From Isochrysis galbana (lineage: Eukaryota; Haptophyta; Isochrysidales; Isochrysidaceae): 64,000 nt of DNA. The stretch lies in assembly GCA_018136815.1 (NCBI GenBank), contig CM030932.1:4683907-4747906 (forward strand), read 5' to 3'. Made by a program: the position numbers and the translations under genes. Of this stretch, positions 41,199 to 49,826 are shown piece by piece (the stretch's first letter is position 1; every line of letters starts with the position of its first letter). The notes under the pieces are model-generated. The model was not told where the DNA came from. It was given only the letters and a program-made list of their open reading frames with translations, and searched no databases.

Positions 41199-41439
41199 GA
41201 GGAGGTATGGGGGCGAGCATGGAAGAGCGGCCATCGTGGCGGTCATGCCGATTGCCCTTCTTGTCGCGGTGGCCGCGTTTGTCGCGGCGTGTCCCTCGCC
41301 GTTCTGTTGACGACCGCGAGTACTGGTCGGAGGGACGGGAGCAGACGGGAAGAGCACGGAGCACGGAGGGCGCTCGAGCGATGGCGCAGGCGCAGAGCGT
41401 ACGGAAGACACGGGGGGGGAACGTCACGCGCGCGGGGGG

Positions 41440-42380
41440 GGGGGGGGACTAATAGACGGAAAGGGGGTCGGGAACTCAAGGAAGCACTCGGGGAATAGGC
41501 GGGAAGGGAAAGAGGAGAGGGGGCTTCCGCGGGGGGAGCCGACGGGACGGCGCGGGGGGGGAGGGAACCGGGGTGCGACGACAGAAGGGGGTCGCGCGGG
41601 GAAACCTAGCCGGGAGCGTACGAGAGGGGTAAGTGTACAAGGGCCCTCCATTACCCGCAACACAACCTGAACAAGTTGGTTTCACCCACTGAACAACTTA
41701 GTTCCAACCTGAACAAGTTGGCTAAGGGTAAAAATAAAACTAAAACTCAAATCCTCGATTTTCGAGACGAAAATCGGCGAACCCGAACTTGAGCCCAGGG
41801 AGAAACCGAATCAGCTCGCCTTGAGCGACCACGACGGACATAGGAGACGGTACGTAACCAAGAATGCTCGTGCCCCTGCCGAAGTGCCGAAGTATCCATG
41901 ACCAAAGTCTTTGAATACAACAATAACAATAACGCTAACGCTAAGGTTGGCAACAGTTGACAGTTGGCAGATCGGGTGTTCATATGACTTGTTCACTTGG
42001 CAGATCTGGTGTTCACGCAAAGCATATGAACACCAGTTGAACGTTCTCGCACAACCCCTCCGCACTTGCAACTATGTCCGTTCATCAGCGAGAGCATACT
42101 CTAGAGTAGGCATAGAAAGTCCCTAGAGTAGAAAATCTGGAGAAAAAAGAAAATCAGAGGAAGAGGAAGTTCCGAGGAACAGCAGAAGGAAGGACGGGGC
42201 TGGTATGAAGGCTATCAGTAAAAGGATAGGACGGGAGCGACGACAGAGGCTAGAAGAGAGGAAGACACCAAGAAAACAGAGAAGAGAGGAGAGTGAAAAG
42301 AGAAGAGATGGCGAGGATAATACACGGGAGAGAGGGGAGAGAGGCGGAGAACGTAGAACGTAGAACGGAGAGAGAAGAGA
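41440..42380. other. Intergenic with minisatellite fragment
   Basis: G-rich runs near 41443 and 41553. AACAAGTTGG units at 41665-41722 match the 37691 array. GCTAACGCTAA and a TTCACTTGGCAGAT pair lie near 41930-42010. No gene supported. Confidence 0.5.
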
Positions 42381-42384
42381 AAGA

Positions 42385-42520
42385 AGGAGAGAGGAGAGAG
42401 GAGAGAGGAGAGAGGAGAGAGAAGAGAGGAGAGAGGAGAGAGGAGAGAGGAGAGAGGAGAGAGGAGAGAGGAGAGAGGAGAGAGGAGAGAGGAGAGAGGA
42501 GAGAGGAGAGAGGAGAGAGG
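42385..42520 (+). repeat. GAGAGGA microsatellite upstream of the p47-like gene
   Basis: Near-perfect tandem GAGAGGA (7-bp) units ending 11 bp before the ATG at 42531. Confidence 0.9.
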
Positions 42521-42530
42521 GCGCCGCGCG

Positions 42531-44056
42531 ATGGCGGAGGGGAGCGCCGAGGCCTTCATGCAGCTGACCGGCGCAGACCGCGCGACTGCGGAGCGCGTGA
42601 TGGCAGCGGCCTCTTGGGACCTAGAAGCAGCGATCGCGCTGTACTACGACGACTCGTCGCCGGCTGAGGAGAAGGAGCAGGAGGAGGGAGAGGAGAAAGA
42701 GGAAGAGGCCGGTGGGTGTGAGGGAGGGCGTTGGGGAGGAAGGGGAGGAGAGAAGGGGGGGAGGGGGTTTGAGGGGGGGGGGGAGAGGGAGAGAGGGGGA
42801 GGGGAGGACGGGGAGGGAGAGGGAGAGAGAGAGGGAGGAAAGGAGGCAGGGTGGAAGGGAGATGCAGTGAGGGAGAGCGGGAAAGGAGAGAGGGCGCAGG
42901 AGGCACGTGGGCAGAGCATGGAGCCTACTATCGTAGTGGTTGTGTCTGTCTTGCGCACATAAAGCCGCGGCCCTTAAGTGATTCATTTTCCAGGATTGGC
43001 CTGGAAGCAGTCAAATATCCCCCCCAACCCCCCTTCCTGGTTTCAAACAGAGGCAGCGCTGCCGAGTGGAGATGTGGTCTCTCATATTCTCAACACTGCG
43101 AAGAAGGAGGGGGAGGATGCGGAGCGATGGGCCGGGCCGGGACGGACTCTCGGCGGTGAGTCGAGTGCTTCGCCGCCCACCGACAGCCGGCAAAACGCTA
43201 AACGTGTGAGGATCATCTTCTGGGCCGACGGCTTCACAGTCGAGGATTTGAGTCGGGAGGAGGCGGAGGAGGAGGCTCCGGCTGCGCCGCGTGTTCGGAA
43301 AACTGGGATCCAGACATTGGGTGACCACCGCGCCGCCGAGCCGCGCATGCCCCAGATGAAGCTGCCCGAGCTACGCAAGTACGAAGATAACAAGCAGTTC
43401 ATGGAGGACCTGAAGAACGGGCTGCCGCCTAGCGAGTTCCGAGAGATCGACTTGAGCAGTGGCATTCCGGTGCGATACGGCTGGCGGCTGGGGCCATGCC
43501 TTGGTCCTCTTTACACAATATTGTCCTTATGTGGCACTGCCGGATACTTATTGCCCTTACTTGCTGACACCCACCCTTGCCCCTCCCGTTCGCGCAGCGG
43601 CCTCGCCCTGTCGATATCATGTTGGGCGACCTACGCCCCGCGGCATATCCCTCACACGCCGGCCGCATGCCGCAAGGCCGCCCTTCCGCGCAACAGATCG
43701 AGGCGCCCAAGCTCACCCCGTTCTCAGGTGCGGGCCGAAGCATGCGCGACTTGTCAGCAGAGGGCTCGGGAACGCAACCCGCCCCCCCCCCTTCGGAGAT
43801 GGAAACGCTGAGTGTTGATGAGAGCCTGCCCCAGACGACGTTGCAGCTGCGCCTGCACGATGGGTCTCGGAGGATTGTCAAGGCCAACCACTCCCACACC
43901 GTCAAACAGCTGCAAGCGCATGTCGCCAGCTTGACTCCTGGTGTGGCCTTCGAGCTGCGAGCTGGCTTCCCACCAAAGCCGCTGAGCGGGAATATGGAGG
44001 CAACACTGAAAGAGGCCAACTTGCTTGCCGAGTCTATTGTCCAGACAGGGTTCTGA
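42531..44056 (+). CDS. p47/NSFL1C-like CDC48 (p97) cofactor, UBA-SEP-UBX
   Basis: Three exons: 42531-42711, 42994-43469, 43598-44056; 371 aa, close to the length of known p47 proteins. UBA-like N-terminus (residues 6-45: AFMQLTGADRATAERVMAAA, then WDLEAAIALYYDD), an acidic Glu-rich linker, and a SEP domain (about 130-205: VRIIFWADGFTVEDL, LRKYEDNKQFMEDLKNGLPP). The UBX domain is about 296-371 (TTLQLRLHDGSRRIVKANHS, FPPKPLSGN). The UBX and SEP domains bind the AAA ATPase CDC48/p97, and UBA binds ubiquitin, in membrane fusion and protein turnover. Introns are 282 bp (purine-rich) and 128 bp, GT-AG, phases 1 and 0. Confidence 0.93.
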
Positions 44057-44725
44057 GGAGGCATCGTCGTGATCACACGTCGCTAAGGGCATCGTCGCGA
44101 TTCTGCTTGCGCTACCACACCATGACACGCTACAACGTTGACAGTGGGTGGTTCAGATCTGACAGACCACGGACGGAAGCGGAGTGTGGTCCTGCACCTC
44201 ATACATTGTAGCAGCTAGCGTTGCAGCAGCTACGGTTGTAGCGGCCACCGTTCCATCCATATTTTTGCGGCGGTGATGTGCCTCGTTGGTTTTTGGTCTT
44301 TGAATCTTGGCCTACAGTAGTACTTTAGTGGTACTATTGCTGTTGGTTGAGTAACACAGAAACCAAGGATGAGATTTGAGCCAATGAACAAAATAAAAAT
44401 AAAACTCGCTTGAGCAGGAGACCGCTAAACGTACTAACATTCCCCTCCACACAAGGGCTCTCGCCGTCATCGCCTTCACCCCGAACTCTCTCCCCTTCCC
44501 ACCCACCCCCTCATTCCTTTTTCATCGGCGTTTGGGGGTCGGCCCATGTGCACCACGCACCACGTTGGGCCTAGCGTAGGAGGGGGGGGGGAGGCTCGGG
44601 GAGGGTCGTGCCCTTTCTTCCGCTTTCGATTTTGTTCCTGTGGGCTTTTCCGGGTGTAGCCGTGGCGCCTTTGGCCTGTGGCCACACGTTGCGTGAGGGC
44701 CCAGCATTGTTTGCTCGTTTGTTGT
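44057..44725. other. 3' flank of the p47-like gene, no gene seen
   Basis: Mixed sequence with short simple repeats (GTAGCAGCTA units near 44209-44245). Confidence 0.4.
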
Positions 44726-44822
44726 TCAACTACTTTTATAAGTAGGAGGCCAATGGGGGCCTCGCGCCCCCCTCTCTCCATCCCAAACACCCCAGCATGG
44801 GTGGGCCCGAACTAGCCGGCCG
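44726..44822 (+). mobile_element. SINE-like family B, copy B3 (truncated)
   Basis: TTCAACTACTTTTATAAGTA, GGAGGCCAATGGGGGCCTCG and CGCCCCCCTCTCTCCATC align with B1 and B2, then diverge after GGGTGGGCCCG. A short A-run follows at 44860-44869. Confidence 0.75.
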
Positions 44823-45159
44823 TCCGAGGTACTGCCGCGCCATCTTGATTAGCGTTGGCAAAAAAAAAACATCTGAAGTTTCTGGGCTACACACCTACTA
44901 CGTTGCCGGTATTTCCCTTCTCTATCTACGCCGCCCTTAAGTTCCCTTTCCCCACCTCTTTCCCTGCCCCCCTGCTTTCCTTTTTCTTCGGTTTCCGGGG
45001 TCCGGCCTTGGTGCGCTACCTAAGGCCTGGTTCGGAGTGCGGGGGCCGGGCAGGCCTGTTGTGTTCTCTCTCTTGGTGTGCGCGCCTGTTCGTGCTCGCG
45101 TCTAGTATGGCGGTGGCGCCGAGCCCATTGCGTCTCTGATGGTTTCCTTGGGCCATGTC

Positions 45160-46673
45160 TCACTGGCTTATTCGTCTTTGTTGTGTTGCTCCCTGGGTTC
45201 CTCGACAGCGTGCATGTGCTATCCTCAGCTTTGTGGCTAGTTTCACTAGTTCCTCGCTGGGTTTGAGCCCGCCGTTGGCAAGGGCAGCAACTACATCGAG
45301 AGAAGGGTAGAGGTTGTCCCAAAATAGCCGCGAGCCGTTGTGCTTGAGGTGTTGCAAGACGTGAATGCAGCGGTTGTGGAGCGTGGAGAAGTCGGGGTTG
45401 TACGTGGGCACCGTATTGTCTCCGCGGAAGGCGAAGGCGAGCAAATAGCCGCCGTCGAGACATAGAGCATCGGCTTGGAAACCGTCGCCGGCCCTCTTGT
45501 ATCGATGGCATCTCTGCTTGAGTGTCCCGTGCTGCCCTTGGAAGCCGATGGTCATTTCGTCGATGGAGACCGACTTGCTCTGCTCGACATTGGCCTGCGA
45601 GTTTTCGAGCAGGTGGTTTATGAGAGGCCGGACCTTGTGCAGCACGTCCCATGAGCGAGCGTCGGGAGAGGGTGCATCCAGGGGGGAGGTGATATGGAAA
45701 AGAGCACGGAGCTCAATCCAGCGATCTCGCGGGAGTAGGTCTGCGGCGCGCACGCCCTTTTCCTCGACCAGGACGTTGAGTGCACGTCTCTGTACGAGGG
45801 CACCGGATTCAGGCCGTTCAGGAACAGCATCGAAAAGAAGAAGTCGATGTCCAGCAAGGTGAATCGCCTTGCGTTCGCGTAGTGCTCCATGCCTTTGGCT
45901 GCCAACCATCCCTTGTACTTGTTGCTGTTGCTCACCAGCTCGCGTCGGAAGTCAACCGTCATGAACTTGTTGAACCATTCCACAGGGTGAGCGGAGGATG
46001 AGAGCCCAACTGCAGCACTTGGACGGAAGTGTTGTGCGCCGTCGTATACGGGTCGCGATATCTGCGACGCGTCGACGGGCACCCAGTTCCACCTCTCCTT
46101 CTTCCTTTGCGCCCCCCTCTGCTTCTTTGTCTGCACCTCCACCGGCGCCGACGCCGAAGCTGCCCCCAATTGTGCGCGCACCCGTGCGGCGACAAACTCC
46201 TTGGAGACCTCGACGCCCTCTTCCAGCGCGGCGATGAGCATCTCCGCGTGCTCGGCCTTGCTCCGTTGGGCTGAAAGTCGAAGGCCTCTGGCTCGCAGGT
46301 GCACTTGCAGCTCCGGCTTGTTCAGCTTCCCCACGTCCGCGTTCTGCAAGTTCTCCATCTGCATCACCGTGGCCTTGATCATGGCGTTTGCCTCCTCTGC
46401 AGGTGGGAGGTTAGTTGTGGCAGGGGTGTTCCCTACCTCCGCCTCATCTTCCACGTCTTCCTCATCGTCCTCGCTCACCACCACCTGACCTCCTCCCTCG
46501 TCACCGCTGTCGCCCTCCGCGCCATAGTCACACCCGTCGCTGCCAGCCAGCTCGTCGTAGTCGCTCCTCCTCCACCACAAACAAGAGCGCGCAGTCTGCC
46601 TCGTCGTCCGAGGGAAGACGTTGACGATCCCGTCGTCCGGGTCCACTGGCATCTCCTCCTCCTCCTCCATCAT
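45160..46673 (-). pseudogene. PiggyBac-type transposase, frameshifted
   Basis: Minus strand from ATG 46673. Acidic N-terminus, a SAP-like helix pair (GKLNKPELQVHLRARGLRL), a basic stretch and the start of the DDE_Tnp_1_7 domain (FFFSMLFLNGLNPVPSYRD). Near 45780 the frame shifts and continues as LVEEKGVRAADLLPRDRWIE and LRALFHIT, HKVRPLINHLLENS, then the catalytic Asp positions in SIDEMTIGFQG (about 45555), LCLDGGYLLAF (about 45449) and LFWDNLYPSLDVV (about 45315). It stops at 45160 without the usual Cys-rich tail. A gypsy LTR begins 8 bp upstream of the ATG. An intron instead of a frameshift cannot be excluded, but no good splice sites were seen. Confidence 0.8.
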
Positions 46674-46680
46674 GCCAGGG

Positions 46681-47371
46681 TGTCGCATTCGCGAATCGAC
46701 GCTCGTTAGGCTTCTCTCTCCTCTTCGTTCGGTATTTATCGTTATAATTCTCTCGTTCTCGTTCTCGGTCAAAAACTTCGCGTGGACGCCTAGGATCTAG
46801 GGTTGTGGAGCGCCCTCTCTCTTTCTCTCGAAGAGAAGGGAAGTTTCCCCACCTTTCTTCCTCCCAGGCGCCTCGCAAAAGGTTTAATTCGCTATCTCCC
46901 CGCGTTTCTTTACCTGCTTCTGGGGGCAATCAGGTTTGGTTTGCCATCTCCCCTCGGAGATCGATTTAGGTTCGCTGCTTGGGTGAGGGAATCTTTCTCC
47001 TTGGTCCTTGGTTTGCCATCTCCCCTTGGAGATTGATTTAGATTCGCTGCTTTGGTTTTGGGTTATCTTTCCCCTTGATGCAAGTTGCATGGAAGCCCTT
47101 GGTCCCGTTGGTTTTTGGTTTTCTCCTCCCTTGGTTGCTACTCGGGGTTGCTCGATAGAAACGTCTAGAAGGTCCACGCTCAACAGCAAGATTTCTTCGA
47201 TTGCAAGGATACCTCGCTGCGATCTGTATCCAATGTGATCGCCGTGGTTGCGCGACATAACGTTCCTCTTCGACTTTCCGCCTTGGTGGGAAAATCCAAA
47301 GCGAAGACACGCTCCGACCGTCGCTGCGGATTCTCTCTCTCTCTCGCTCTCTCTCTCTGTCTCTCGCGACG
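46681..47371 (+). repeat. Gypsy 5' LTR
   Basis: 691 bp, starts TGTCGCATTCGCGAATCGAC. Ends in a CT-repeat and CTCTCGCGACG. Abuts the PiggyBac ATG. Confidence 0.92.
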
Positions 47372-47383
47372 GCTAACCCGTGC

Positions 47384-48319
47384 TTGCATGCCGACGTGCT
47401 GATCGCAAAGTGCGACCAATCATTCGCCGCCGGGGCAAAAGGTTTCGCCAAAGAGACTGCGTCCGCGGAATGGGACCGTTGCACCACGCGCTCGGAGGGC
47501 GAGGACTTAGTGACTCTGGCCACTCGCGTGACCGACGCCTTCGTTCGCAAAATGAATGACCCGACGGTGACGGCAGCTAACGTCTTCAAGTTCCCTGCCT
47601 TCACGCACGAAATCAACGAGAGATTCGACGCCTGCGTCAAAGCCGACGAAAGCGACCGCGCACGGGGAGCGGAGAACTCGTTCGAGTTCCTCAAAGCGTG
47701 GAAGCGAGGCATAGAGGCGGTTGCCGCCGGAGACGCGCCGCATCACTCGCTGTCTTGCATCTCGATCGCGCGCATGGTGCTGGCTCCAGCGGAGCAGGCA
47801 CGTGCTGAGGCTTCGCGGAGCAGCAAGCAGGCGGACGGTCCGCTCACAATCGCCCACATCGACGACGTCGTCCGGATGGTTAAGGACCGCCTGGGTTCCT
47901 CGAAGCCAGCTCCGGACAAAAGCGACAAACCCTCGGCCGCTACCTCAGGAAGCGGCCGCGGCTCCGATACTCGAAATAATCGCAATGGAGATCGGTCCCA
48001 CCAGGGACGCACCGACCACACCAGCAAGGCTCGATATCGTATACCTGGCTGCCGTTGTCTCCGTCGCTGGCGTCGGCTCTCGACGCAGAAGTTCGCCTTC
48101 ACTCGTCTGCGGTGGAGGAGGAGCCGTTGCCGATCCTTGCTCCCTCTCCCTCTCCCTCGTCCTCATTGCCGTTCGTTCCGATGCCTCCTCTCTTGGAGAC
48201 GTGTGCCTCCGTTTCCTTTCCGGACACGTTCACGCCAAAGGGCTGGCATGCTGCCTTGCGTCTTACCTGGTCGGACCAGGAACGCCTCGCTCTTCTCCCT
48301 ACGCCGCCATGTCGCCTAG
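47384..48319 (+). CDS. Gypsy gag-like protein
   Basis: Starts 13 bp after the LTR. 311 codons in this frame. The first about 215 residues look like capsid-type gag: FAAGAKGFAKETASAEWDRC, VFKFPAFTHEINERFDACV and HIDDVVRMVKDRLG. The rest is Arg-rich and overlaps the next ORF in another frame, so the true junction may be a programmed or mutational frameshift. No CCHC knuckle seen. Confidence 0.6.
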   Translation: MHADVLIAKCDQSFAAGAKGFAKETASAEWDRCTTRSEGEDLVTLATRVTDAFVRKMNDPTVTAANVFKFPAFTHEINERFDACVKADESDRARGAENSFEFLKAWKRGIEAVAAGDAPHHSLSCISIARMVLAPAEQARAEASRSSKQADGPLTIAHIDDVVRMVKDRLGSSKPAPDKSDKPSAATSGSGRGSDTRNNRNGDRSHQGRTDHTSKARYRIPGCRCLRRWRRLSTQKFAFTRLRWRRSRCRSLLPLPLPRPHCRSFRCLLSWRRVPPFPFRTRSRQRAGMLPCVLPGRTRNASLFSLRRHVA

Positions 48320-49803
48320 GCTTGGGTGCCCTGCCGGACTTGCACCCACCGCTGCCTCCGCTCGATCGCCCTGCTCGCCGCTCCGTTGCTGACGTCATTG
48401 CCGACCATAGGCAGCGGCACGCCGCCTTCGTTCCCTCGGGTTTCACACCTGCTCTCAACCAGCCTGCTGTCGTCGCTTCTTTGACCAGGGAGGTACCGGC
48501 GAGGCTTGTCTCCGACACGCCGCCAAGCCTATACCCCCGCCACTGCCTGTACGTTCGCGATCTCATCGTTTGCCGTCACTCCGCCACGGGCCCTACTCGT
48601 TATATCGTCGATTCCGCCCTCGCCGTCAACAAGACTCTAGCCGACACGGGAGCCGGTCCCTCGGTTGTAACCACCGAGCTGTTGGCCACACTGCCCCGCG
48701 ACGCTTGCGTCTTAGTCGAACATGCTTCGGACCGACCTGCCGTTGTCGGACCGGATGGTAACCCCCTCCGTACCCGCGGCTACGCCACGTTGGTCTTCTC
48801 TCTCTCCGGTGTCGAATTCCGACACCGTTTCCTCGTCGTCGAAGGCGCACCTATGCTTCTCCTGGGAAACGATTTCCTGGAAGCATACGCCGCCTGTATC
48901 GAACTGTCGCCGGATGCTGGGCGTGATAGCCGCTTGACCCTTATGGTCAACAATCGTCGCGTTCCGTCCCTCGTCTCCACTCGCCCTCGTCTCTCCTCTG
49001 CACCGCTTGTCGCCGTGATCTCCGCCGACTCGCCACGGGCAGAGGAGTCGTCGCTCGTTCCTATCTCGGACAACGTTTCATCCCGCCAGGCTCACGGCGA
49101 GTCGCCGCCGGCAATGTCGACTTCGGTTCCATTGCCCCCTCTCGATCCCGAGCTTGAGCCGCCCCCTCGTCTCGACTTCACTCGCAGTCCACCTTCGTCT
49201 CCTAACCGTTCGTCTGCCGCCGTCGAAATTGAGCCACTCTTCGCCGACGTCTCTACGTCGGCCGTTGCGTCGAAAGAGTTCGCTCTGTACACCAGGCAGC
49301 CTATCACTATCCCCTCGCGATCGAGGGGTACGTTCTCCGTTCGCCTGCCGCTGGAGATCATCGAAAACTACCCCGACTCCGCCATCCTCGTCGACCGTCT
49401 ACCACCCCGTGACGGCCTCGATTCTCCTCCAATGGTCGCCACTAGCGTCGAAACCCCAACTCCGGAGGGGGAGGTGCTGATCACGGTCTGGAACCTGGCA
49501 CCACGTCCTGTAACCCTTCCTGCGTACTCGCCGGTGGCGTCAGCCTACATCGAGTACAAGTTGCACGAGGCTCGGCCGACGGTCGCCGGCGATAGGGACG
49601 ACCCCGAGTCCTCGCTCACTGAGGCACAGCGCGCGCTCCTCGACGCTATCACCATCGATCCCGACAAGCAATTGTCGCCGTCCCAGAGGCAGCGCGTACG
49701 CTGCCTGCTGGCACGGCATATCGACGCGTTCGCTCTCGACCCGAAGAACCCTCGGCACACGCACGTCATGGAGGTCGAGCTGCCTCTCCTCCCCGGTGCA
49801 TAG
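48055..49803 (+). CDS. Gypsy pol, protease part
   Basis: 582 codons. Retropepsin motif LADTGAGPSVV at about residues 195-205, with LLLGNDFLEAY downstream. The region beyond is Pro/Ser-rich, then VMEVELPLLPGA before the stop at 49801. Ends one frameshift short of the RT. Confidence 0.75.
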   Translation: MSPSLASALDAEVRLHSSAVEEEPLPILAPSPSPSSSLPFVPMPPLLETCASVSFPDTFTPKGWHAALRLTWSDQERLALLPTPPCRLGLGALPDLHPPLPPLDRPARRSVADVIADHRQRHAAFVPSGFTPALNQPAVVASLTREVPARLVSDTPPSLYPRHCLYVRDLIVCRHSATGPTRYIVDSALAVNKTLADTGAGPSVVTTELLATLPRDACVLVEHASDRPAVVGPDGNPLRTRGYATLVFSLSGVEFRHRFLVVEGAPMLLLGNDFLEAYAACIELSPDAGRDSRLTLMVNNRRVPSLVSTRPRLSSAPLVAVISADSPRAEESSLVPISDNVSSRQAHGESPPAMSTSVPLPPLDPELEPPPRLDFTRSPPSSPNRSSAAVEIEPLFADVSTSAVASKEFALYTRQPITIPSRSRGTFSVRLPLEIIENYPDSAILVDRLPPRDGLDSPPMVATSVETPTPEGEVLITVWNLAPRPVTLPAYSPVASAYIEYKLHEARPTVAGDRDDPESSLTEAQRALLDAITIDPDKQLSPSQRQRVRCLLARHIDAFALDPKNPRHTHVMEVELPLLPGA

Positions 49804-49826
49804 CCCACCGGCACGCTCCGTCCAAG

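Larger units (their letters stand above)
39660..41427 (-). pseudogene. Hidden minus-strand ORF of unknown function, broken by two insertions
   Basis: Segments 41427-41189, 40379-40142 and 39923-39660 are all open in one frame on the minus strand. They join through a 10-bp repeat (GAGCGCAGGC) and a 20-bp repeat (minus strand of TCGTATTCAAACGGGGCACA). After removing both insertions and one repeat each, the frame runs about 237 codons: SSTERRGTRRDKRGHRDKKG, PPRAQA then PRSPPRSRAHHG, RSFRLEDRENRRRARR, HDILEQWLRHYGSHGSKAYA, CAPFEYEVMAAREVP. An Arg/Asp/His-rich N-terminal part is followed by a more globular part. No family recognised. A 5' exon may be missing. Confidence 0.5.
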
